Below the pieces are notes generated by a model. It saw only the letters and a list, made by a program, of their open reading frames with translations, had not been told where the DNA came from and ran no database searches. Of a DNA stretch of 64,000 bases, positions 1 through 10,330 are shown piece after piece; the first letter of the stretch is position 1; each line of letters opens with the position of its first letter. The translations under genes and the position numbers were made by a program. Source of the DNA: Entoloma clypeatum (lineage: Eukaryota; Basidiomycota; Agaricomycetes; Agaricales; Entolomataceae); NCBI GenBank assembly GCA_963565915.1, contig OY751494.1, positions 1,116,001 to 1,180,000 of the forward strand, in the 5' to 3' direction.

Positions 1-2014
1 GAGAGCGAGGCGCGACAAAAGGAACGGCGTACCTTCATACTGTTTTCCCACCTCGGAGGATGCGATCCATTGTCTTGCGGCCCACAAAACGATGAGCTCT
101 GGCGAAAACAAGGCGGCAAGTAAAAGTTGCCCACGGTACTTCACCCTCTCCGTCAGACTGGCATGGGGCTGTATATTGGGATGAAGGGAAGTCCAAGTGC
201 AAGCAAAGATGGTCAACACGCAGCTCCAAACGATGTTGTGTGTGCTACGGAGTGGGTAGGGTGCGATTGGGGGGGGAGATGGCGCTTCTCTAATGTAATT
301 GATCACGGGCATTAGGGCGAAAACAATGGTGATAAGTTGAGGTGATACTCAGGCGAATGCACACCATCTTTTATAATAGACACTGTACAGCTTGGGATGG
401 CGAAAAAAACAGCAGGAGTGAGGCAGTGCGGCGCGCCTGTTCCTGGACCATGGTTTGGGTAAACATTTAGATTAAGGGAGCTGCAACTATCCAGCAAAGG
501 CCGACGAGTCCTGAGGCCTGAGGTTAAACTGGTGCTGAAGTTTGCAATTGAAATTCAACAAGGACCTCTGTCTCCCAAGTTCGGCGTTCGCCGTTCTGAC
601 CTTCATGTGACACATCTCAACTGGACGATCATCCAAAGGCCGTTCTTCTTCCCCACATTCCGCAAGACACTCTAATCAGTGGCGAACGATTGATTCTGCC
701 CTTTCGACGTGCAAAGAACTGAGATTGGATCCAAGTTGTCCCGACCAAAATCGCTGTCAAAAATGCTTCTTTCTTCACCAGCTCACTCCCAGTCACGAAA
801 ACGCGCTTTTGCCCCTCATAGTACTCTTCATAACAGCATCGACGCAATGAATGCACGCAATTGGACTTCAAGTTCAATTCTCGTCATTCGCCTTCCAGAG
901 TCTCATCGCACTATACCAAGACGCAGTCATTCACTGTCCAACCGGACATATTGAACAAGTGGATCGCCAACTTCGCCAATTAACCTAGACCTAGACTCTC
1001 GTCCGAGTCTTATAGTTGCGTGACTGTTTCGGCGAAAGTGGTGTCGGAAGCTGTTGTGTTGAACCTACGACGATGACCACAAGGTATGTTCTTCATGAAC
1101 CCTTGCCCATCTCTTTCATTCGCTCATATCTTTCTGGGAATGCAGTTTTTGGTGTTCCCACTTGCTTAAGCAATCCCTTGCCAAGAAAACTCCAGGACTG
1201 CTGCGACGTATATCGCCTCAGCTGAGCGCTCGTGATGGAATCCTGGATGCGGCTCTTGTCATGATGTCTGCCTTCTCCTCTCAGTACCCACAGGACTAGA
1301 GTACTCTGGGAAGGAAACCCCACATCACTTTTGTCCCCGCTACACTTGGTTGGGTCACTCAATCATCAAATATGACAACACCCTCAGTCTATGGTATCTC
1401 TTCACGCCTTATCACTTTACTCGATGAATGCTCCTTTGGGGATCCATACCGATGGCATCGCAGAATTTGGTGCTTGACAATACATAACGGCCATGAATCT
1501 CATATACATTCCGCATATTTCAGATGTTTTCCATCATCTGGCCCTGGGATTGAACCAAAGGATAAGCCTGGGCCTGATGATTACTTATCAACATTACCTC
1601 GGCACCACCGCTGCAGGGCTCTGCTGATTCGGGAGTTTAAAGCGTCCCATTCTTAGTGAACCTTGGTCACACGATGCCCGGGGCTTCGTCATTTAAGCGA
1701 CAGATGCTCTCATGGAGGGATGCTCTCTCCGATGGCCCACCATCGAATTGGATTGAATCCAGCAATAAAAGGGGTCAGTGTGTACCGTCGCGCATTCTCA
1801 TTGTAATGTCAGGTCTGTTGGCTATCGGAGTCGTGCTTTGGTACACGTAACACGATGGAATCGAAGAAGACTCAACTAAGAGAGCCTCGGGCTTACCACT
1901 TGAGGAGATCCTGGAACGACTGAACGAAGCACGACCTGCACTGTCCATCGATTACATATCTGCGATGACATGACGACCTATATAGGGCAACTTGGTTATC
2001 GATATCCGGCATGC
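1..2014. other. no gene recognised
   Basis: I see no convincing gene in the first 2 kb. Reading frames are short and unrelated to anything I know. One exon-like stretch at about 1142-1300 on the plus strand follows an intron-like gtatgt...gcag at about 1084-1141 and encodes about 50 residues containing LAKKTPGLLRRISPQLSARD. The frame closes at a stop and nothing recognisable continues it. It could be a relic exon or chance. Confidence 0.4.
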
Positions 2015-2039
2015 GACCAGGTCACTGGTCGCTATATAA
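2015..2039 (+). promoter_or_regulatory. palindrome and TATA box upstream of P450
   Basis: A perfect inverted repeat, GACCAG-N4-CTGGTC (2015-2030), is followed two bases later by TATATAA (2033-2039). The TATA-like site lies 85 bp before the P450 start codon. This spacing suits a core promoter, and the palindrome could be a site for a dimeric regulator. Both roles are inferred from position only. Confidence 0.4.
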
Positions 2040-2123
2040 TCAACATTGACTCATCTAACCTGTTTCCAGATAAAAGGCCCATGGTCATTCTGGTGAAGGA
2101 CCTCAAGAAATCCACACACGCCG

Positions 2124-4482
2124 ATGGAAAGCACCATCAGCACCATCGTGTTTCTTGGGTGCTCCACCTGTCTGTTCTGGCTCTACGTCCGCTATACTCG
2201 GGCCTCTATCGCACACATCCCTGGACCTGAACCAGAATCATTATTTCTTGGTATAGTACCCCGCGTACGATTGATAACAAGGCTTACGCCTTTTTCGCCA
2301 GGAAACTATCGCGAACTTTTTCAATCACCGGCCGGAGAAGTAGGTCTCATGATCTGTCGCATTGGGTCAAAAGTTCATCTCGACCTCCTAATGCAAATAG
2401 GCCGACTTTAGGTGGCAAGCTCGATATGGAGATATCGTCCGGCTAACGGGTCCCTTGGGGGTCAATTTCTCCCGAGATCCTCGTGCTGCCCAGAAGTTGA
2501 ACGTCCTACATCTACAGGCTGGTCGCTTGCTCGTGACGGATCCCAAAGCTGTCCATTATATCTTCCAAACCTCAGGATACAACTTTCTGAAACAACCTGA
2601 ACGCCGTGAGCTGTCCCGACTTATTTCCGGTAGAGGGCTTCTATGGGCGGATGGTAGGTTGCAATCACTCCGACGATACCATCCTGATTTATCATTTCAG
2701 GTGATGTTCACAAAAGACAGAAAAAGATATTACTCCCTGTGTTTTCTACGCCTATAGTCAAGGCATGTACCCCCATCTTCTTTACCCATGCCTCCAAGGT
2801 ATGTCAATTGTGTAGACTAGTAAGTATATCACTTTGACATCCCCTTACAGCTCGCAGAGCAGTGGAGAGAGAAAATAAATGCGTCAGCCGACGAGACGAG
2901 CGTTATTAACATCACTCCTTATCTTTCCCGTGCAGCTCTTGATTCAATCGGAAAGAGTGGGTTGAAGTGTTCTATCATTTATATGCAATTGCGAGTTGAT
3001 TGATTGACCAAGTGGCATTCGATTATGAATTCGGGACGTTGGATCATGCGGACAATGCACTTGGAAATGCCTACATGAACCTGGCGTGAGCTCTATCCCT
3101 CTCGGCATTCCAACGGAGTAATTCATATCTATTAACAAGACTCGACACATTCGGGGCGCCGACAGAGGGCGAAATTTTTGTACAAGATTTCTTGGGTTAT
3201 ATCCCACAATTCATACGTGCACTGATCGTTGACCATGCGCCAAGCCCCAAATTAAGGCACGTTCGTAGTACGGCCATACTCGGAACACGCGTCGCAGAGG
3301 AATTCGTTGCATCAAAGAAAGAAGCTCTGGTCAACGGCAAAGAGGGTACAGATATCTTAAGTTTGGTAGGTAAGTCAATCATACCGAGCCACTCGCGGGG
3401 AGCGTGAGGACTTATGCCGTTTCCAAGTCAAATCCAATGCATCTAAAAACGAGAACGCGAGGTTGACTGAAGAAGAGCTTTTGGCCCAGATACGGTGAGT
3501 CAAAGCATCGCAAGTACCTGGCTTAGGTTCTCATTTTTTTTCAGGACGATACTCTCGGCAGGCCACGAGACAACTGCAAACACCCTCAGCTGGATGTTGC
3601 TGGAGGCGTCACGCAAGCCTGACATCCAGAGAAGACTACGGCGCGAAATTAGATCCATGGAACGGATCATACGGGTCCGAGGGGACACCGAATTTACGCT
3701 AGCCGATTTGAATGCGATGACATATCTCAACGCATTTATCAAGGTAACAACAGGTTTCTAACTTCAATGATGTCGAGCCTTACCAGACGATAGGAATCTC
3801 TTCGTTTCCATCCTGTTGGCCTCATATTGTACCGCCAAGCCGTGAAGGATGACGTTTTGCCTCTTTCGAAACCTATCATCACGACAACCGGCAAACAGCT
3901 CTCGGCGCTTCCCATTCCCAAGGGCCTTCGAGTTATGACTTCGATAAGTTCTTACAACAGGTATGGCAGTCTTCTAACCTTCATCTTCAAGAAACTCATT
4001 CTAGATCGTTCTGGAAGAAACAAGGAATTATTCGGGGAGGATTCACACACCTTCGACCCGGAACGCTGGCTCGATTCGCGTGTCCAGACGTCAAACAATG
4101 TAGGCGTCGTTGGTAATCTGTATGTTCCACACAAGTATCATCAATCTATCTTGTGGCTGATACTCTGTCCCCATTACTAGCATGTCCTTCTCTTCTGGCG
4201 TTCGGTTCGTGTTCAAGCTTGTATCCTTGATCACGGCCCCGTTTGATGTAACCTTCCTCCATCTGTAGTTCTTGCATTGGGTGGAAGTTTGCAATGGCAG
4301 AAATGCAGGCATTCCTTGTTGAGCTTGTAGGTTCCTTCGAGTTTGAACTCACACCAGACGCGCAAAAGGTTAGGAGGGAGTCGGCGATTGTGATGGTCCC
4401 TCTAATAGAGGGCCAATCGGACAAGGGAGGACAGCTGCCCTTGCGGGTTCGAATTGCGTTGCGGGAAGAGGATCCCGCTTGA
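2124..4482 (+). CDS. cytochrome P450 monooxygenase
   Basis: Multi-exon P450, expected to be an ER-anchored haem monooxygenase acting on an unknown substrate. The N-terminus from ATG 2124 has a hydrophobic anchor (VFLGCSTCLFWLYV) followed by the proline hinge HIPGPEPES. The I-helix motif AGHETTANTL is at about 3560-3590. The helix-K ExxR motif ESLRFHP starts at about 3796, directly after an intron. The PERW motif lies near 4060. The haem-binding loop FSSGVRSCIG, with the cysteine ligand, is rebuilt across the intron 4205-4268. The intron 3961-4016 uses the acceptor tctggaag, giving NRNKELFGED. All the hallmark motifs are present and I saw no forced stop, so the gene looks intact. Several introns near 2262-2450 and 2760-3180 were placed only roughly. 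No redox partner or other biosynthetic gene lies beside it, so no pathway is suggested. Confidence 0.88.
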
Positions 4483-5001
4483 TTCCGGAAATGAACCCGT
4501 TGATAAGCAGGAACCCCGCCGGCGCATCTATATACATACATACCAGTAACCATACATACACTTGAACACGACCCGACAGTTGTCTTGCTACGTATTTCAT
4601 TGAAGCTCATGGAAGGGCGCTTGTCGATTGATCATCTCATGGTCTGGGAAGAGTATGGGAAGCCAGAGAGCACAGTGGCGGGTAAATTTCCCAGGTTTTC
4701 TGATTCTTGTTCTGGAATCCGCGAAAGGTGGGTATTATGTGAGGCATTGATCACGCGGACGCGACTTATCAGCGCTCTCCTCCCCACCTCAGATACCAAT
4801 GGAGGATCTTTCCGATACTAACTTCAAGTTACGGCCACTTTTTGAAGGTCGGACGAACATCGAACAAGGTGCGTGCAGGAATCCAGCACGGTCTGTGTCA
4901 TGCAGGCTAATAACGCTCATCAAGCGCTGCCAGGTGGGCTTATGTGAATACCAAGAATACGAAAGTCCCCTATATACACCACGGATGCCTCTTGCATATC
5001 T

Positions 5002-8000
5002 ATGCTTCCAGCTTCGCAGATGCCGCAGTCTTTGAGTAATTCCCCGGAAATGACAGCAGCACAACGACTGTATGCAAGTGCCATTAATGAAGGTGCTGTC
5101 AGTTCGTCAGTTTCAGCTCCTACCGCACCCATCGCCTATCCTACCGCTGCTGCCCGCCACGCCGACCAGCCAACCCCTACCAATGCACCTGCCCGCAGAG
5201 ACACATCTTACGGTCTACCACAACCAGCTTCTGGATCGTACTATTTGAACAGCGCCACATTAAGTAGCGGGAGCGTTATTAGTCCTTTCGCAATGCCTCA
5301 ACTTCTAGCGCGGGATCAGTCTTCCGTTTTGCGTTTGGCAGCCGAACCCATGCCTGCTGCTACCAGTCTTGCACCTCAATACAGGCGTCATGGCCGATCA
5401 ATCAATTCAGCTGTCCGAGGTCCACGTCCCAGGAAAAAGACAACACCTTCAGCAACTTCTATTACTGGATCTCCCTCACAAGTACATCATCATCAAATAC
5501 CTCAGACGGCGCGCAGTTACAAGCCTTCGCCACAGTCCCCGTCTCACGACGCACCACTACCTGCCGCTCTGCAGTTGGAATATAGAGCTCAGGTTCTGCA
5601 ATATTCATCCATATCTAATCTTTCATTACAAACACAGCCAACAGTGCGGAGCTCTAGGGATGCCGCTCTACAGCCACAACCTTCTGTGAGAGGGTCAGGG
5701 TCTGCAAGTTCATCTCGAACTCTGCCTCCCCCTCCCTACATACCATCGGACGGTCCCATCCTTCCTCCAGAAAAGTCATCTACGCAAACCGCTGGTTCAG
5801 CTCCACAGCCAACAACTCCCACGAGAGGGTCAATACCTCACCATGACGCCCGAAAGCTTCCTCCGCCGTACATATTATTCGAACCTACAAACACTACAAC
5901 TCATCCACCAGTTTCCACGGGAGGGTCTCCAGCTCGCCCCCGACCCCTTCCCCCACCTCCGTACATACCACCTGAAGCCACTCCGTTCCCTCCAGAAATG
6001 TTATCCACGTACACACCGTACCGCGTGCAACCGCGGTCATCATTTCAACACCCGCCGTTGGGTTTGGATCTAGGTGCAAAGGACAGTCCTTCTAGCTCAC
6101 GAGTCACACAAACGCCTCCATCGCAGAGGCCACTGGACGACCCGAACACCCTACCAGTACCACCCCGCCACCCGTACGGGGCGGCTACACTGCCATCATA
6201 TCAATTCGCTCCTCAACCCGCGCCTTTCTCGATGCCTAAGTCGACGGAAACTCAGAAATCTGTCATATCTGCACAGAGTCAGCAACCTGTGCTGAAAAGT
6301 TTACATGGCAGTGCAGACGCACCCTCTATAGATATTGAAGGCAGGAAATTTCTATCAAACAAGGAGTGGCATCAATCTGCTCGATGCATAACTGCTGATC
6401 GCGCACTTTCTCACGTCTCCAGCCTGGAACCGTCGCTTGTGAAGGCATTGGGTCAGCTTCAATATTACGGCTTTTATAGACTGCAGGTCGGCTTCAACGA
6501 AGTGATGCTCAAGGAAGGTCTCCAGGTAGAGGAGATCTATCTCACTCTAAGTGACGATTTCCCGGCGCTGTCGGAAGAAGACGTGTGTTCCGCGTTTGAT
6601 CCCGTTTTGGCGCCATTCCCAGGCATACTTTATACCCCCAGCCAAGTGTACCATATACGAATCGACGATCTGTCGCCGGCTCTCTCTCTATCAAAGAATA
6701 ATTGGACAGACACTCCACAGGTAGACTCAAACGGCAGCCCCGGGGATGACGGGGGCGGTGAGAAAACAAAGGATAGTGGCGAATCTGGACATGCGAAAGA
6801 CTACAGAGCACAGAAAGACAAAGAGAACGGTGGTGGCGATGGCGGTGGCGGTGGCGGAGGAGGGGAGGGAGGCAGCGGAGGTGGAGGTGGAGGCGGAGGC
6901 GGAGGCGGAGGCGGCGGAGGAAGTGGCGGACCTGACAAGTCCAACCACCAGATGGGACGCCGAGTCCTGAACATACCAGGTTTCGGTTCCACTCTGACAA
7001 TCAAGGGACCAAATGGATCCCATCAAGTCAATGCTATGGGTGGTCTTGATATCATAGTGAGTAATGGAAATCGTGTAGACCCTTCTCAAATGATTCAACA
7101 ATCTAGATCGATAGAAACTATCAGTCCAAGTCCCCTCCTTCCGGTACAAGATGGTCTGGTCCCTGGTTCGAGGTTGACCTAACTAACCTGGAGGTTAACT
7201 CGATTTTCGTTGACCAGCCAACATACTTGGTCTCTTTTGCTCAAATCCGTATAACTGCAACTTCAAACTCCACTCCAACTTCTTTGATATATACCCCGAC
7301 CACAACACCTTTCGCAACTGACACAGCAAAAGCAACAACTGGGAGAAGTAGAGTATTCAGTGTCGGGGGGACTATGAGCATGAACCCTGGAGGGCAAGTA
7401 AGCGCCGCTTGGGGCGAAACCTCTGGTTTAGAAACCATCTACAACCGATGGGCGATCATTACTGGAGCGACCATGACATCTGCCGAAGGGAAGGGATCAC
7501 ATAATATATTCTGGAGATATACCCATAATGACGCTGTCTTCAAGACCGATCGCCTTCAGAAGTGGAGCTATAACCGTACACTCCTTCCTTCTGCGATTTA
7601 CGCATTCAGCCGATTCGAGCCAGTGCCTGTAGTGGAAGCGGAAGTAATGGTGTTCTGGTCGAAGGACTCCCAGGCACACAACATCAGAAAACGAGGGTTC
7701 TTCCCTTTACGCAAGGCAGCCTTGGAGGAGAAAAAATCGCCCGTTTTCCGGAATTTTATCTACCAGGTTGCAGTGAAGGTGAACCTGGACAATATAAAAG
7801 ATGAATTTTCGAACATTATCGTGGGGGACATGGCCGATACTTCGACATGGGGTGAGCTTCATGCGGCCTCTGTGGATAGGGGAGGGGCAATACACCTTGA
7901 ACCAGTCAAAAGAACTGCTGAAAAGGATTCTGATCACGACCCCAACAGTGGTGTGCTCACGGATTGCCACGTTTTCATCCATCGAGCAATTGAAGGAAGA

Positions 8001-8270
8001 GTTTCGCTGACGGATACAGAGCGAGAGGGTAGGAAAATTCACATTCACGTCGCATGCCCCACTTATCATTGGTTCATTATAGGCACTGTACCGATAAAGC
8101 TACGACCACGTCGTTTAACGCTGTCACTGTCAGGAGCTGCTGTACCTGCAAGTTTACCGACGCCTTCACCTTCACCACAGCCTCTGCGAGACCAAGTTCT
8201 TGATACAAATCCAAGGAATACCGCTTCGAAGTTCAAGCTCACCCGACACATAGGGAAGTATTTTGGTTGA
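5002..8270 (+). CDS. YTHNDA-module protein P1, proline-rich N-terminus
   Basis: Protein of unknown function and first of three local paralogues. Exons 5002-7056, 7107-8028 and 8083-8270 give 1054 residues. Residues 1 to about 455 are low-complexity and rich in P, S, Q and T, with three PPPY (PY) motifs near 5737, 5860 and 5953 inside imperfect repeats. The shared module starts near residue 460 with RCITADRALSHVSS and includes QVGFNEVMLKEGLQVEEIY and FPGILYTPS. A long glycine run (about 6831-6930) follows, then GRRVLNIPGFGSTLTIKG, the splice to IDRNYQSKSPP, the SGPWFEV block, FWRYTHNDAVF and EAEVMVFWS. The C-terminus ends in a Pro/Ser tail. I see no signal peptide or membrane span, so an intracellular protein is likely. 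The first intron was fixed by matching both paralogues. An extra upstream exon (an ATG at 4799) cannot be excluded. I do not recognise the module. Confidence 0.78.
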
Positions 8271-8689
8271 ATGATGAGTTTCTTGAATGTCCACTTCGTC
8301 AAGGAACTCCGGGGAATTAACCCAGCGCCGAGCAGAAACCCCATGAAATATCAACTGACGAAGGATATTCAAGGGCCAGCCCGATGCAAGTCCATTGCCC
8401 GCCATTCCGCAAGACGGAGGTCAAAATACATGGAAGCTGGACCTGGCGGGCGGAAGCAGCTGTCACGGTGGCGAAGCGACAGCATTGGGTACTAGCGAGG
8501 AACAAGTCTCTTGTCGGATGGCGACCACAACGGCGGCGGTGAAGCCTGAGGATGTTTGGTGGGTTGATGATATTTGATGTGGAATTACGGTGGAATGGGA
8601 ATGTTGACGCCCTGATCAATGTTTGTTCCTTTCTCTCCTTACTTCTCGTGCACAACGCGAGGTGCACCACCAGGAGCTCCATTTGTCAA

Positions 8690-9245
8690 CCATCTATGGC
8701 TCTGTAATTGCGCCAGACCATCGTTATCATGCATCAATTCGTGTAGGGCCCCCGCGAGGTCTGCCGACTCGGATGGGGGAGAATCAGATGCCGCGCCCCG
8801 GAGTTATACTCTTAACGATCCTTCCCACATCTGGAGCTGAATGCCTTCAGAGGTAGACCTTTGGAAAGACCATTGGTTAAGACTTCCTGCCATATTCCTC
8901 GTTCGGGTTCCGTCGACTCGAAGTGCAGATTTAATGGTATGTATTCTAGTTAACAGGTTCCAAAGGAAGTAATGCAGATCGACGAGGATTTGTCCCCTTC
9001 CGCCATGGAACAGCAACAAAGGATAACAAGCCACCCGTTTTTTCATTCACCAGGTTGCAATCGTAGACGTGAACGACATCAAAGACACAAAGTCATCCGT
9101 TATCGCAACATTGCTGACTGTGCTACGTTCTCTGCGGCCGCACCAGCAAACGAGGGAACTGTCTTTTTCCAAATTTATTTACCAGTGGCAATCGTGTTGG
9201 ATGTGAATGACATCGGAGACAGTCAGACAGACCCTGCAGCTACGG
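8690..9245 (+). pseudogene. decayed YTHNDA-module fragment
   Basis: Remnant of a paralogue lying between the two intact tandem genes. Its DNA closely follows the second gene (12640-13090): blocks such as catggaacagc(...)aaggataac, acgaacgacatcaaagac-type text and ttctctgcggccgcacc recur in the same order, with frameshifts, deletions and stops between them. Only the part of the module from about the WxYTHNDA region to the FSAAAPANEG region survives. The segment around 9170-9235 (TTTACCAGTGGCAATCGTG onward) repeats the VAI(V)VDVNDI region a second time, so the copy also contains an internal duplication. No start, no splice-compatible reading frame and no N-terminal domain remain. It shows the family has been duplicating locally. 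Confidence 0.75.
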
Positions 9246-10330
9246 TGATTGGCTTCTATCAGCATGAATGAATTAAAAACTAGATCACAATACGGATGCC
9301 ATGACATTGATATGTCTTTTCTATCCTCTTTCTATAGACGGGACGGCGTAGCATGGGGGGGTTACTCGAAATTTTTGGAGTCTCCGCCATTCGTGCGACA
9401 CAGAACGATGTTGCCGAGTACAGAACATACACTGAAAGCATTGACGAAAACGTATACATCTGATAATTGAGACAAAATTAAGACAGTCCACCGAGCGTGA
9501 TCGAGAAGGCGAAGAGCAAACGAAACTGTACTGCCAGTCTATCATAATACTGATAGCGCAGTCCTATTCTTCCCACATTGAACGCTGGTTGGTTGCGAGC
9601 CCCTGCACTTGCCCTACACGACTCTCAGCATACCAACGCCTCAACTTGAACGAAAGAAGCCCTAGCATCACGGCTTAGCGGATTTTCTGTGGAACTCACA
9701 ATCGCATGAACCAAACACTTCCACAATACGATTAGATGACTCGGAAGAAATGAGTCGTCCGACATACCCTGGCCATGGTACCATCTCACAGTGAGTATTC
9801 TGAGGGTAATAACAACACTCACGGTTGGGTTTGCTTCGGGGTGTTTCACCAAGTGCATAAGTAGGTATTTTGTCATCAACTTGATTCCATCAACGTTAAC
9901 GTCTCCCTTTAACAATAGACTGCGGCTGCAGTGGCACGGTGACGGCCGCTGCACTGCGTGGACAGCCTCCAATGCATCGCAGAGTAGCTCCTTGATGAAT
10001 CTACAGTATCGATCAATTGGTCTGGGATTCATGAATTCTTGAACTATCTTGAAGCACATTCTCTTGAACTGGGTGCGACGCATGCATATGGGTCAAAAGT
10101 AGGCCTTTCCTCAGAATTCTTCCAGGAACTCCTTTGGCGAAAACGGATGTATACAAGTCACGTTTAGCTGTCAATCTGTGGCATTGTACTACAGATGCAC
10201 TGCCCTGCGCGCCTAAGTTTGGGACATACTTAATCTGGGAGGCGGCGCATGTATTCTAAGCCTGCTCCACCTTTCCCCTACATCTTCGCCGACTTGGAGC
10301 CCATTTGGCTTCCGCCGTTCCAATCCGCTG
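9246..10330. other. intergenic, no gene recognised
   Basis: About 1.1 kb between the decayed copy and the zinc-finger paralogue. A 152-residue ATG-initiated reading frame exists on the minus strand (9625-10083). It has no recognisable motif, its composition does not stand out, and I saw no clear splice signals around it. I treat it as chance or a relic. The end of the region should contain the promoter of the zinc-finger gene. Confidence 0.4.

Noticed and set aside
4799..4868. Upstream first exon of P1 starting at ATG 4799
   Set aside because: A donor (gtgcgt) follows, but no acceptor gives convincing shared sequence with the paralogues. ATG 5002 was kept.
6542..7149. Minus-strand frames over the glycine run of P1, giving poly-Pro or poly-His/Arg proteins
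   Set aside because: They are translations of the GGN repeat in other frames.
9625..10083. A 152-codon minus-strand frame
   Set aside because: No motif, no homologue I recognise and no splice context. Chance cannot be excluded at this length.
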